A stretch of DNA of 64,000 nt, taken from NCBI RefSeq assembly GCF_003729955.1, contig NZ_RJTX01000001.1, positions 496,001 to 560,000 on the forward strand. The letters are read 5' to 3'. Below, piece by piece: positions 8,429-16,339 of this stretch; positions within the stretch are counted from its first letter, which is position 1, and each line of letters begins with the position of its first letter. Under the pieces are notes generated by a model. That model ran no database searches, was not told the DNA's origin, and saw only the letters and a program-made list of their open reading frames with translations. A program made the position numbers and the translations under genes. Origin of the DNA: Chryseobacterium daecheongense (GTDB taxonomy: Bacteria; Bacteroidota; Bacteroidia; Flavobacteriales; Weeksellaceae).

Positions 8429-9313
8429 ATGATAGCGAATCAATTATCAAAAGATCAGACCATAAGCGGATGGATCAATGGTTTCATAGGAGTTGTTCTT
8501 TTCGGAGGGTCATTACCTGCCACTAAGCTGGCTGTGATGGAAATGGATCCTATTTTTGTAACCACGGCACGTGCGACTATTGCAGGTATTCTTGCCCTTT
8601 CTGTGCTTTTATTATATAGAGAAAAGAGACCGGAGAGAAATCAGATCTTTTCATTAATTATAGTTTCAATAGGGTGTGTAATAGGTTTTCCGTTATTATC
8701 TTCCTTAGCGCTGCAATATATAACTTCTGCTCATTCCATTGTTTTTTTAGGTTTGCTTCCTCTTACAACAGCTATATTTGGGGTCATCCGTGGTGGCGAA
8801 CGTCCTCAACCTATATTCTGGCTTTTTTCAGGTATCGGAAGTCTGTTGGTGATCGGTTATGCCATAGCACAGGGTATTTCGGCTTCTCCCATAGGCGATA
8901 TTCTTATGTTAATTGGTGTTATTGTCTGCGGGCTAGGTTATGCAGAGGGTGCAAAACTCTCCAAGACTTTAGGTGGATGGCAGGTTATTTCCTGGGCTTT
9001 GGTATTGTCATTACCTGTTATGCTGCCTTTATGTATTATTTATTTTCCTTTGTCTGCCGTTGATATTCATGCACAAGCATGGGCCGGATTGGCTTATATC
9101 TCTCTTTTCAGTATGTTCATCGGCTTTATTTTCTGGTACCGGGGATTAGCACAGGGGGGAATAGCTTCAGTAGGACAGCTGCAGTTATTACAACCATTTT
9201 TCGGATTGGCTTTGGCTGCCTATTTTCTGAATGAGCAGATAAGTATAGGAATGATAGGTGTAACGTTAGGAGTTATCAGCTGTGTTGCTGCTACTAAAAA
9301 ATTCCAGAAATAA
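8429..9313 (+). CDS. EamA (DMT) family transporter
   Basis: The 294-residue inner-membrane protein consists of two EamA repeats with about ten hydrophobic segments (e.g. GFIGVVLFGGSLPATKLAV, VSIGCVIGFPLLSSLALQY, ...LQPFFGLALAAYFLNEQIS). It is a putative metabolite or drug exporter of the drug/metabolite superfamily. The open frame reaches back to 8306, but that extension overlaps the MocR gene and spans the promoter, so I choose the ATG at 8429, 19 bases after a perfect -7 element. MocR-EamA divergent pairs are common and suggest regulation by the MocR protein. The substrate cannot be told. Confidence 0.88.
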   Translation: MIANQLSKDQTISGWINGFIGVVLFGGSLPATKLAVMEMDPIFVTTARATIAGILALSVLLLYREKRPERNQIFSLIIVSIGCVIGFPLLSSLALQYITSAHSIVFLGLLPLTTAIFGVIRGGERPQPIFWLFSGIGSLLVIGYAIAQGISASPIGDILMLIGVIVCGLGYAEGAKLSKTLGGWQVISWALVLSLPVMLPLCIIYFPLSAVDIHAQAWAGLAYISLFSMFIGFIFWYRGLAQGGIASVGQLQLLQPFFGLALAAYFLNEQISIGMIGVTLGVISCVAATKKFQK

Positions 9314-9333
9314 GCATCCTTTAAAGTGAGGGC

Positions 9334-9380
9334 TTATGATTCAAGTCATAAACACTTAACATAATATTAAACTATTTTTG
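9334..9380 (+). promoter_or_regulatory. Crp/Fnr-type operator and -7 element before the small lipoprotein gene
   Basis: TTATGATTCAAGTCATAA (9334-9351) is a near-perfect palindrome with TGA-N6-TCA spacing, as in Crp and Fnr sites. A perfect -7 element TATTTTTG (9373-9380) follows; its last base is 37.5 bases from the operator centre. This is class II activator geometry. Three other copies in the window have the same arrangement at 36.5 bases. Confidence 0.7.
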
Positions 9381-9405
9381 AAAACACACCACAAAATTTA
9401 ATATT

Positions 9406-9618
9406 ATGAAATTGATTGTAACACTCATCTTAAGTGTAGGATTTCTGGTCCTTAGCTGTAAGAAAGAGCCGCAAGCCCTGCCCACCAATATAGACAGCCT
9501 GAATACTGGTGACAGTATGGTTTCCGGCAATGCACAGGTAACTCCGGATTCCGGTGATACCACACTTCCCGTTGACAGTACATCCTACAATGTAGATTCC
9601 ATTAAAAATAGCAAATAA
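9406..9618 (+). CDS. Small secreted lipoprotein
   Basis: The 70-residue product has a lipoprotein signal peptide (MKLIVTLILSVGFLVLSC, lipidated Cys18) followed by a short, acidic, Ser/Thr/Asp-rich, probably disordered tail. No known domain is visible. It is preceded by a Crp/Fnr-type operator with -7 element and by the leader ACCACAAAATTTAATATT directly before the ATG. The same leader type precedes catalase, DUF892 and other stress genes in this window. It is probably an envelope stress lipoprotein; the function is unknown. Confidence 0.8.
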   Translation: MKLIVTLILSVGFLVLSCKKEPQALPTNIDSLNTGDSMVSGNAQVTPDSGDTTLPVDSTSYNVDSIKNSK

Positions 9619-9702
9619 CTTATTCCACAAAGGCTATATTCTTCTTTGAGTTAATCATTGATGTTTTATTGATAAAATGTCAATAATCACTTTTTTCAGA
9701 AA

Positions 9703-9727
9703 GACTAAACAAATCGTTTGCTTAGTC
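9703..9727. repeat. 25-base inverted repeat upstream of the cbb3-type oxidase operon
   Basis: GACTAAACAAA, then TCG, then TTTGCTTAGTC: arms of 11 bases with one mismatch. It ends 40 bases before the ccoN ATG and may be an operator or an mRNA hairpin. It has no T tract, so it is not a terminator. Confidence 0.5.
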
Positions 9728-9767
9728 CGGGGAAACTTTCCCAATAACTTAATCCGTAAATGATTTT

Positions 9768-11534
9768 ATGGCTGATTCAGCATTACTTAACGAAACGGGA
9801 ATACAGCTTACCCTGTTGCTTTTATTAATTATCATAATTGCGGGATTAACTATTGCCATCTTTAAATTTCTCTCTGTTTATGCCAATATATTAAAACGGA
9901 AAGAGGCTTTAGAAGCTCAAAAGAAAATAGAAAATCTTTCTGAGGAAGAACTGGAAAACCATGAACAACGCGATAGAGAACTCCATACCGAACTTCCCGA
10001 AAATAAGCTTTCCGGAAATATACCTGCTTCGGATGAAAGGGGAGTGATTCAGAATATCAACCTGGTGGAGGAATTGAGAGTATTTCCCACTAAAAGAAGA
10101 ACATCCTCTTTTCAGAAGTATATTTCTCCTCAGCTTGGCAAACTGATCCTTTATTTTTTAGGAACAGCTATTTTTTGGCTGATCATAGGAACTACTTTTG
10201 GTTTATATGCAGGAATTAAATATGTAGCACCTGATGCAGATCACCTCAGTTGGCTAAGTTTTGGAAGATTACGACCTGCCCATACCAATGCTGTATTCTG
10301 GGGTTGGGCTTCATTGGCAATGGTAGGTTTATCCTATTATGTTGTGACAAGGGTAAGTAATGTAGAAGTTTATAACATCAGGCAAGGATATGTTTCTCTT
10401 ATTCTGATCAATGCAGCCGTATTGGCAGGAACTATAAGTGTACTGGCGGGAGTAAACAACGGCGGTGGCGAATACCGGGAATATATCTGGCCCATTATGA
10501 TTACATTCGGGATAGGAATTGCCGTTTCTCTCCATAATCTATTAAAACCTGTAGCGCAGAGGACTACCAAAGAGATCTATATTTCGAACTGGTATGTGAT
10601 TTCAGGAACTATTTTCATTGTCATTGTGATAATAATAGGCTATACCCCGATATGGCAGAACGGAATAGGAGAGACCATTACACAGGGGTATTACATGCAT
10701 CAGGCGATTGGGATGTGGTTTATGATGATCAATTTGGGATTGATGTATTATTTTCTCCCTCAACAGCTTAATAAGTCTATTTATTCCTATAGTCTAGGAG
10801 CGTTGGCTTTCTGGACCCATGTGTTATTTTATACTTTGATTGGTACTCATCATTTTATTTTCAGCTCCATTCCCTGGAGGTTGCAGACTACAGCTATTAT
10901 CGCCAGTGCGGGCATGTTGATTCCGGTGGCTGCGGGGACAACCAATTTCTTGCTGACATTTAGCGGTTCCTGGTATCAGCTGAAAACAAGCTATACGCTT
11001 CCTTTTTATTTCATGTCGATTATCTTTTACTTTACAGGATCTTTTCAGGGAACGGTAGAAGCATTCAGGTATACCAATTTGCTTTGGCATTTCACGGATT
11101 TTACGGTTTCACATTCCCATCTTACGATGTATGGAATCATCACTTTTATGATCTGGGGCTTTTCCTATACATTAATTCCACGCCTTACCGGAAAAGAACC
11201 TCCGAAATTATGGGTAGGTATTCATTTCTGGCTTGCTTTAATAGGTTTGATGATGTACGTGATTGCATTAATGATCGGCGGAACCCAGACCGGAATGATG
11301 TGGATGAAGAAAAAACCTTTTATAGACGGTGTGATCAATATGTTCCCGTTTTGGCTTTGGAGAGCGATTGGCGGAACCATGATGTGGATTTCCCATCTTA
11401 TTTTCGCTTATAATTTTTATCGGATGGTAAAAACAAAAGAAGAGGTAAAAATTCCAAGAACACCTGCAGAGATACTGGCTGCCAAGAAACAGTTAAGAAA
11501 TACGGAGTTTAACCCTAAAAATGAAATATTATGA
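9768..11534 (+). CDS. ccoN: cbb3-type cytochrome c oxidase subunit I, divergent, with N-terminal extension
   Basis: Catalytic heme-copper subunit of the inner membrane. Ligands are visible: low-spin heme His172 (RPAHTNAVFWGW) and His451, high-spin heme His449 (TDFTVSHSHLTMYG), CuB His311 (YYMHQAIGM) and His361/362 (LIGTHHFIF), and the likely cross-linked Tyr355. Residues 12-34 are an extra N-terminal membrane helix joined by a charged linker (about 45-115) to the core; this part is absent from classical CcoN and may stand in for a small accessory subunit. The stop overlaps the start of the fused cytochrome gene. At 588 residues it is longer than the usual 470-500. Confidence 0.88.
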   Translation: MADSALLNETGIQLTLLLLLIIIIAGLTIAIFKFLSVYANILKRKEALEAQKKIENLSEEELENHEQRDRELHTELPENKLSGNIPASDERGVIQNINLVEELRVFPTKRRTSSFQKYISPQLGKLILYFLGTAIFWLIIGTTFGLYAGIKYVAPDADHLSWLSFGRLRPAHTNAVFWGWASLAMVGLSYYVVTRVSNVEVYNIRQGYVSLILINAAVLAGTISVLAGVNNGGGEYREYIWPIMITFGIGIAVSLHNLLKPVAQRTTKEIYISNWYVISGTIFIVIVIIIGYTPIWQNGIGETITQGYYMHQAIGMWFMMINLGLMYYFLPQQLNKSIYSYSLGALAFWTHVLFYTLIGTHHFIFSSIPWRLQTTAIIASAGMLIPVAAGTTNFLLTFSGSWYQLKTSYTLPFYFMSIIFYFTGSFQGTVEAFRYTNLLWHFTDFTVSHSHLTMYGIITFMIWGFSYTLIPRLTGKEPPKLWVGIHFWLALIGLMMYVIALMIGGTQTGMMWMKKKPFIDGVINMFPFWLWRAIGGTMMWISHLIFAYNFYRMVKTKEEVKIPRTPAEILAAKKQLRNTEFNPKNEIL

Positions 11535-12529
11535 TGTTCCTTTTTAATAATCATAAAATCTTTTTTGGGTCTGCAACGCTTCTTTTTGTATTCCTGACGC
11601 TTTACATTGCCATTATACCCGCTCTGGAAAACCAAAGGATCAATAAACCTTTACCAAGACAGATGAAATTATTGACGAAAGAAGAAAAAGCAGGCAAAAT
11701 GGTATATATTGAAAACGGCTGTGTAGCCTGTCATACACAGCAGGTAAGAAACGTAGAAATGGATAATGTTTTTGGGAAAAGACCAAGCATTCCCGCAGAT
11801 TTTTCAAACAATAGAAGAACAGATTTCTGGAGAAATACCGCGAACCTGATGGGAACCCAGCGAACCGGGCCCGACCTCACGAGCATCGGAGAAAGACAAC
11901 CTAGTGCAGAATGGCACCTGATTCATTTATACCAGCCGAGAGCAGCAGTAGAAGCCTCCATCATGCCGGCTTATACCTGGCTTTTTATAGAACGGGATTA
12001 TTTACAGCCCGGAGATGTAGAAGTAAAAGTTCCGGAAAAGTTCATCAAACATAAAAACAAAAAAATTGTAGCCACCCCGAAGGCTCTGCAATTAGTTGCT
12101 TACCTGAAATCATTAAAGCAGTCCGATTTTACCGATAAATCTATTGTTCCGCCATTTTTATACAAGCAAAAACAAAAAGAAGGTACAGGAACTGGAGGTA
12201 CTGCCAATTTACCAGACGGTGCAGAATTATTTACCACCAATTGCGCAAGCTGTCATCAGGCTAACGGAGAAGGAGTTCCGGGAGCATTTCCTCCCCTCAA
12301 GAACAGTCCTGTGGTTACAGGAGGTAATCTGGAATTGTATGTAACCATCATTATGAAAGGCTATGATCCGAGACCTGAATTTGCTACCATGCCTCCGGTA
12401 GGAATGAATGCCAACTTCACTCCTGAAGATGTTACCGCCATTATGAATCATGAAAGAACAAGCTGGGGAAACAATGCTAAAAAAGTAACGGTAGAAGAAG
12501 TAAAAGTAATTATGGATAAAATAAAATGA
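11531..12529 (+). CDS. Fused CcoO-like / cytochrome c subunit of cbb3-type oxidase
   Basis: One N-terminal membrane anchor (about 11-31) precedes a CcoO-type c-heme domain (heme attached at C64-x2-C67-H68 in GCVACHTQQVR, axial Met145 in SIMPAYTW). A second class I cytochrome c domain follows (C238-x2-C241-H242, with a MPPVGM loop as probable axial Met). It therefore combines mono-heme CcoO with one CcoP-like domain in 332 residues. It delivers electrons to CcoN from the periplasmic side. The start overlaps the ccoN stop, and its stop overlaps the next ATG (ATGA). No separate ccoP, ccoG or ccoS lies in this operon. Confidence 0.88.
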   Translation: MMFLFNNHKIFFGSATLLFVFLTLYIAIIPALENQRINKPLPRQMKLLTKEEKAGKMVYIENGCVACHTQQVRNVEMDNVFGKRPSIPADFSNNRRTDFWRNTANLMGTQRTGPDLTSIGERQPSAEWHLIHLYQPRAAVEASIMPAYTWLFIERDYLQPGDVEVKVPEKFIKHKNKKIVATPKALQLVAYLKSLKQSDFTDKSIVPPFLYKQKQKEGTGTGGTANLPDGAELFTTNCASCHQANGEGVPGAFPPLKNSPVVTGGNLELYVTIIMKGYDPRPEFATMPPVGMNANFTPEDVTAIMNHERTSWGNNAKKVTVEEVKVIMDKIK

Positions 12530-12816
12530 TCATGAAAAGTATCACCAAAAATATAAGTGTTTTTAGCTTGATGTTGTTTACAACTTACGTTTGGGCATGT
12601 GATGCCTGTAAGCTGCAACAACCGGAAATTACCCGCAACATCACACACGGAACGGGTCCGGAAAGCAATTGGGATTGGTTTATTATCGGAATTGTTATTT
12701 TAATCACCGTAATGGCTTTGGGATATTCCATAAAATACCTGATCAGTCCCGGAGAAAAAGATGAGAACCATATCAAATATTTCGTTCTGTCCAACAAAAT
12801 GAAAGATCATGACTAA
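12526..12816 (+). CDS. Small membrane protein with CxxC motif, cbb3 operon
   Basis: The 96-residue protein has an N-terminal signal or membrane segment (about 5-23), then C25-x2-C28 in WACDACKLQQPEI on the periplasmic side. A second membrane helix (about 50-71) and a charged cytoplasmic tail follow. I know no family for it. The CxxC next to the membrane in an oxidase operon suggests copper or redox handling, but this is inference. It overlaps the genes on both sides (4 and 8 bases), so it is firmly part of the oxidase transcript. Confidence 0.7.
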   Translation: MIMKSITKNISVFSLMLFTTYVWACDACKLQQPEITRNITHGTGPESNWDWFIIGIVILITVMALGYSIKYLISPGEKDENHIKYFVLSNKMKDHD

Positions 12817-13216
12817 AGATAAAAGCAAAGTTTTCCTGTTTATAGACGACGAACCGGTTCCGATTGCGGAATTAGATACTCCCATCGTTTTTGATCTGGA
12901 TACTAAAAAAATTGCTGATGGGGAACATGTTCTTACCATTGTGAGTCAATCTCCTTCCGGAAAAGAAGGCATAAAAAAAATACAATTTACCGTTGCCAAC
13001 GGCCCATCCATAAAAGTGGAGGGGCTGAAAAACAAAGATTTGGTAGATGGTACATTGTCACTAATGATTAATGCGTATGATAAAGGGAACCAGAAAAGTT
13101 TTCTCATTAATGGAAGTGAAACCCCGCAAACCATCCCATTTTGGATATGGATCATTATTATTTTATTTATAGGATGGGCGGTTTATTATGAAATTACAAG
13201 TTATAACATTCAATAA
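12809..13216 (+). CDS. C-terminally anchored protein of the cbb3 operon, unknown function
   Basis: The 135-residue protein has no signal peptide. Residues 1-105 look like a small all-beta (Ig-like) domain (VFLFIDDEPVPIAELDTP..., ADGEHVLTIVSQSPSGKEG). The C-terminus is one membrane helix (about 110-128, IPFWIWIIIILFIGW). It has no heme-binding CxxCH. Overlap with the preceding gene makes it the fourth gene of the oxidase operon. It may be a structural subunit of the compact oxidase. Not recognised beyond that. Confidence 0.65.
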   Translation: MTKDKSKVFLFIDDEPVPIAELDTPIVFDLDTKKIADGEHVLTIVSQSPSGKEGIKKIQFTVANGPSIKVEGLKNKDLVDGTLSLMINAYDKGNQKSFLINGSETPQTIPFWIWIIIILFIGWAVYYEITSYNIQ

Positions 13217-13392
13217 CTAGTGAAATAAATAAACATAATTAAAACAATATATCAATTTATAAAAATTTAACCTTATTTAACTCTTAAAAAAGGATAAGGG
13301 GTGTAATTTTTGCACTTATCTCACCAATACTTCCCAATTATATTTTACTAAGAAAGGATTAATACTGAGAAAAACATTAAAAAACGACTATT

Positions 13393-13989
13393 ATGGTTAT
13401 AAAAGAAGATATTTTGTACTCAGTGGGCGCAAGTATCAAAAATTATGAACCTTCAGAATTTATATTCACCGAAGGTGAAATGCCGAACTACTATTATCAG
13501 ATCATAACAGGGGAAGTGAAACTGAATAATTACAACGAAGACGGAAAAGAGTTTATTCAAAATATTCTGTCGGACGGACAAAGCTGTGGAGAATCCCTCT
13601 TATTTATCCACAGACCATACCCTATGAACGCTGAGGCCCTCACGAAATGCAGCATTTTAAGACTTGCGAAATCAAAGTTTTTACAATTGCTGGACCAGTG
13701 TCCGAAATTGTTTATTGAAATCAGCAGCTTCATGTCTCAACGCCTGTATTATAAATTCATTATGATGCAGAATATTTCTTCACAAAGCCCGATGATAAGA
13801 CTCAAAGGACTTTTGGATTATTTGAAAAGCTTTCAGGAAGATATAAGGCCTTATTCTTTTATGGTGCCATTAACAAGGCAGCAAATGGCAAGCTTAACAG
13901 GTCTTTGCGTAGAAACCGCCATAAGGACCATTAAGGGAATGGAGAGGGATAAAATCGTAAAAATCCAGGATCGTAAAATTTTATATTAA
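13393..13989 (+). CDS. Crp/Fnr family regulator (paralogue A), altered recognition helix
   Basis: The 198-residue regulator has a cNMP-binding-like beta-roll with the conserved segment GEVKLNNYNEDGKEFIQN and a winged HTH. Its recognition helix reads LTGLCVETAIRTIK; the paralogues at 14050 and 32998 have LTGLRVETVIR. The Arg-to-Cys change at a DNA-facing position is odd and could change specificity or add thiol sensing. It has no Fnr-type N-terminal iron-sulfur cysteines. It stands between the cbb3 oxidase operon and paralogue B, which suggests control by oxygen, redox or energy state. The effector is unknown. Confidence 0.88.
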   Translation: MVIKEDILYSVGASIKNYEPSEFIFTEGEMPNYYYQIITGEVKLNNYNEDGKEFIQNILSDGQSCGESLLFIHRPYPMNAEALTKCSILRLAKSKFLQLLDQCPKLFIEISSFMSQRLYYKFIMMQNISSQSPMIRLKGLLDYLKSFQEDIRPYSFMVPLTRQQMASLTGLCVETAIRTIKGMERDKIVKIQDRKILY

Positions 13990-14049
13990 AGCCGGCTTCA
14001 ATACTAAATTTTACGGTTTATTTTTTCTGAACATTAAAAATCACAAATT

Positions 14050-14664
14050 ATGAAAACAGTAAGTTGTATGAACATCGATGAGACAGTTTTATACTCATTC
14101 GGTGCAGAAAGAAAACAGTATAAGAAAGGTGAACTGATTTATCGTGAAAACGATTATGCGTTGTATTACTTTCAGATCACAGAAGGAAAAGTGAAATTGA
14201 ATAATTATAATGACGAAGGAAAAGAGTTTATTCACAATATCTTAGGCAAAAACCAAAGTTTTGGAGATTCATTGGTATTTCTGAATGAACAATATCCTAT
14301 GAATGCTGTAGCTTTAACTCCAGTGGAGGTAATCCGGCTCCCTAAAAACGTTTTCATGGAATTGTTGAAAACACATCCTGAAATTTGCCTGGAAATGAAT
14401 AAATGTCTGGCTCAAAAGCTATATTATAAATCATTGATGATTCACAATCTGGCATCACAAAGCCCTGTTACAAGGATAAAAGGTTTGCTGGACTATTTAA
14501 AAAGTTATCACACAGAAGATACACCCTACTCATACCTGGTGGAAATCACCAGACAACAATTGGCCAATCTTACCGGGCTACGAGTGGAAACAGTGATCCG
14601 TTTTCTAAAAAAAATGGAGAATGAAGGCATATTAAAGATAGAAAATAAGAAAATTCTTTATTAA
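14050..14664 (+). CDS. Crp/Fnr family regulator (paralogue B)
   Basis: The 204-residue protein is a close relative of the genes at 13393 and 32998 (shared GKVKLNNYNDEGKEFIHN; YPMNAVALTPVE). It has a C-terminal HTH VEITRQQLANLTGLRVETVIRFLKK split here as VEITRQQLANLTG and LRVETVIRFLKK. The Fnr-like VET..R pattern in the recognition helix is expected to contact a TGA half-site, which agrees with the TGA-N6-TCA operators in this window. Starts at 14050 or 14068 are possible. The gene sits just upstream of the operator and promoter at 14673-14719, which fits activation of the neighbouring stress gene. Confidence 0.88.
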   Translation: MKTVSCMNIDETVLYSFGAERKQYKKGELIYRENDYALYYFQITEGKVKLNNYNDEGKEFIHNILGKNQSFGDSLVFLNEQYPMNAVALTPVEVIRLPKNVFMELLKTHPEICLEMNKCLAQKLYYKSLMIHNLASQSPVTRIKGLLDYLKSYHTEDTPYSYLVEITRQQLANLTGLRVETVIRFLKKMENEGILKIENKKILY

Positions 14665-14672
14665 AATGCCTG

Positions 14673-14719
14673 TTTATGACCCAGGTCATAAAAAAGTGAA
14701 TTATTCTGTAGTACATTTG
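14673..14719 (+). promoter_or_regulatory. Perfect Crp/Fnr-type palindrome and -7 element before the KGG-repeat gene
   Basis: TTTATGACC-CA-GGTCATAAA (14673-14692) has perfect 9-base arms and TGA-N6-TCA spacing. The -7 element TACATTTG (14712-14719) ends 36.5 bases from its centre. Transcription would start near 14725, which leaves a leader of about 160 bases before the ATG at 14884. The leader contains an ACACCACAACC word and a CTGCC...GGCAG inverted repeat (about 14821-14850). Confidence 0.75.
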
Positions 14720-14883
14720 AGATATAAATTATTCAACTGTTCTTAAGACCTCATTAGAGGCAACATCTAAAGCTCTTTGGCTTTCCGTGTTCCATAATCA
14801 AAAATACACCACAACCATTGCTGCCTTATACTAGTCAGAGGCGGCAGTACATCACTTAATATTAATTTATAAAAAATTCAGTT

Positions 14884-15657
14884 ATGAACACTAGAAATTC
14901 AAGAAATGGTAGTTCAAGGAACAATTCTTCTAACAATGACTCAAGGTCAACTCTTGAAGAAGTTTATCAATTAGGTTATGACCACGGTTATAATGACGCA
15001 TCGCAAGATGAAGATTATGATGATGATTTCTCAGACTTTGAGGATTATTATGACGACTATGAAAATAGTTACGACGATGATGAAGACTATGAAGATGATT
15101 ATGAGGATGACGAAGACTACGATGATGAAGATTATGATGATGAGGACGAAGACGATGAAGATGATGACAGAGGAAGAGGAGGCTCCAGAGGTGGAAGCAG
15201 AGGAAATAATAGAGGTAACCAGCAGAGAGACAGCCAGGGAAGATTTACTTCCGGTGGTAGTGGTAGAGGCGGTTCCCGTGGTAGAGGAAATTCAGGTTCC
15301 GGTTCAGGAAGCAGTGGAAGAAACAGCAGTGGAGGACGAGGACGATCTTCATCAGGAAACGGCACATCCAGAAGAGGTTTTGCTTCTATGAGTAAAGCTG
15401 AACGTACCAGAATCGCACGTATGGGAGGGCAAGCCTCTCATGGCGGTGGAAGAGGTAGAGGTTCAAATTCTGGATCAGGAGGAAATAATAGCGGTTCAGG
15501 TCGAGGTTCCGGCTCTGGAGATACATCAAGAAGAGGTTTCGCATCAATGAGTAAAGCCGAACGTACGAGAATCGCTCGTATGGGAGGACAAGCTTCTCAT
15601 GGAGGTGGAAGATCTTCGGGTAGATCCGGATTTGGAGGCAGACGTAATAATTCATAA
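14884..15657 (+). CDS. Acidic, Gly/Arg-rich protein with two KGG-type stress repeats
   Basis: Residues 20-40 hold EVYQLGYDHGYNDAS. About residues 40-95 are almost pure Asp/Glu/Tyr, and about 96-160 are Gly/Ser/Arg-rich. Two copies of the motif RRGFASMSKAERTRIARMGG follow (about 162 and 215), the KGG / stress-induced repeat of YciG-type proteins. The acidic-then-basic architecture suggests a disordered protein acting in desiccation, osmotic or nucleic-acid protection; this is inference. It is followed by a DUF892 (YciE/F-like) gene, reproducing the yciG-yciF-yciE association of enterobacteria. The gene is driven by a Crp/Fnr-type promoter and ended by a hairpin. Confidence 0.85.
   Translation: MNTRNSRNGSSRNNSSNNDSRSTLEEVYQLGYDHGYNDASQDEDYDDDFSDFEDYYDDYENSYDDDEDYEDDYEDDEDYDDEDYDDEDEDDEDDDRGRGGSRGGSRGNNRGNQQRDSQGRFTSGGSGRGGSRGRGNSGSGSGSSGRNSSGGRGRSSSGNGTSRRGFASMSKAERTRIARMGGQASHGGGRGRGSNSGSGGNNSGSGRGSGSGDTSRRGFASMSKAERTRIARMGGQASHGGGRSSGRSGFGGRRNNS
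15367..15453 (+). repeat. KGG coding repeat, copy 1
   Basis: This is the first of two 29-codon units (the second is 15526-15612). The units differ at about ten positions, all third-codon and synonymous, so the encoded peptide is identical. This is an old duplication kept by selection on the protein. Confidence 0.85.
15526..15612 (+). repeat. KGG coding repeat, copy 2
   Basis: Second unit of the 29-codon internal duplication in the stress protein gene. The peptide is identical to copy 1 while the DNA has diverged silently. Confidence 0.85.
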
Positions 15658-15670
15658 TTCTTTTTCCAAT

Positions 15671-15708
15671 GATTGCCTCTTTATTTTAATATAAAGGGGT
15701 AATCTTTT
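15671..15708 (+). terminator. Terminator after the KGG-repeat gene
   Basis: GATTGCCTCTTTAT pairs with ATAAAGGGGTAATC (14 pairs, two of them G-U) around a 6-base loop, followed by TTTT. It lies 14 bases past the stop codon and separates this gene from the DUF892 gene. Confidence 0.65.
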
Positions 15709-15733
15709 CAACCTTAAAACACCACATTACATT

Positions 15734-16324
15734 ATGGCAACTAAAACAGCAGAAAATACCAACGCTACAACAGCTACAGAGAAAAAAGCTACCGTAGACA
15801 ATGCAACTGTAAAATCCAGTGAAATGAAGAATTCTCCTCTGCATAAATTCTTTGTAGATGCACTTAAAGATATTTACTACGCGGAGAACGCAATCATTGA
15901 TGCCCTTGGAAAATTGCAGGAAGCAGCTACTACAGAAGAACTGAAAGATGCTTTTGAAGACCATCAGCTTCAGACTAAAAAACATGTAAGCCGCCTGGAA
16001 AAAGTCTTCAAGTTGATCGATGAGAAACCTGAGAAAAAAGAATGTGAAGCCATAAAAGGCCTCATCAAAGAAGGCGAAGAAGTGATCAAATCTACTGAGG
16101 AAGGCTCTATGACCCGTGATGCGGCACTCATTATTGCAGCGCAAAAAGTAGAGCATTATGAAATTGCAACCTATGGCGGGCTTGCCCAACTGGCTATTAC
16201 GATGGGACATGACAAAGCCGCAGATCTATTGGAAAAAACATTGCAGGAAGAAGAAGATACCGATTACAACCTTACTGAAATTGCCGAAACCTCTATCAAT
16301 TTCGATGCAGAGCAGGAAGGATAA
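15734..16324 (+). CDS. DUF892 ferritin-like protein (YciE/YciF family)
   Basis: The 196-residue protein has an Ala/Thr/Lys-rich N-terminal tail (about 1-32) followed by the DUF892 four-helix ferritin-like domain: LHKFFVDALKDIYYAENAI, EDHQLQTKKHVSRLEKVF, AQKVEHYEIATYGGLAQLA, QEEEDTDYNLTEIAE. The conserved Glu/His residues fit a di-metal site. Family members are stress-induced. A second paralogue lies at 46700-47269. The leader AAAACACCACATTACATT sits just before the ATG and resembles the leaders of catalase and other genes here. It was probably co-selected with the KGG gene upstream. Confidence 0.9.
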   Translation: MATKTAENTNATTATEKKATVDNATVKSSEMKNSPLHKFFVDALKDIYYAENAIIDALGKLQEAATTEELKDAFEDHQLQTKKHVSRLEKVFKLIDEKPEKKECEAIKGLIKEGEEVIKSTEEGSMTRDAALIIAAQKVEHYEIATYGGLAQLAITMGHDKAADLLEKTLQEEEDTDYNLTEIAETSINFDAEQEG

Positions 16325-16339
16325 TCTTAAAAACATACT

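Noticed and set aside
9669-9683. TTGATAAAATGTCAA as an Fnr site before the oxidase operon
   Set aside because: The TGA and TCA halves are seven bases apart instead of six and the arms mismatch. No -7 element lies at the activator distance.
10824-11090. Minus-strand frames inside ccoN, catalase, bioB and the FAD-Rieske gene (e.g. 17591-18085, 30795-31289, 23519-24013)
   Set aside because: They lie wholly within strongly supported genes in other frames and show no motif of their own.
13989-13998. AAGCCGGCTT as a terminator after paralogue A
   Set aside because: It is a self-complementary word without loop or T tract and cannot form a terminator hairpin.
14978-15391. Long plus-strand and minus-strand frames within the KGG-repeat gene (for example a Ser-run frame at 15132-15365)
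   Set aside because: They are shadows of the low-complexity GAT/GAA and GGT/AGA codons of the real gene. They have no start signals or family resemblance.
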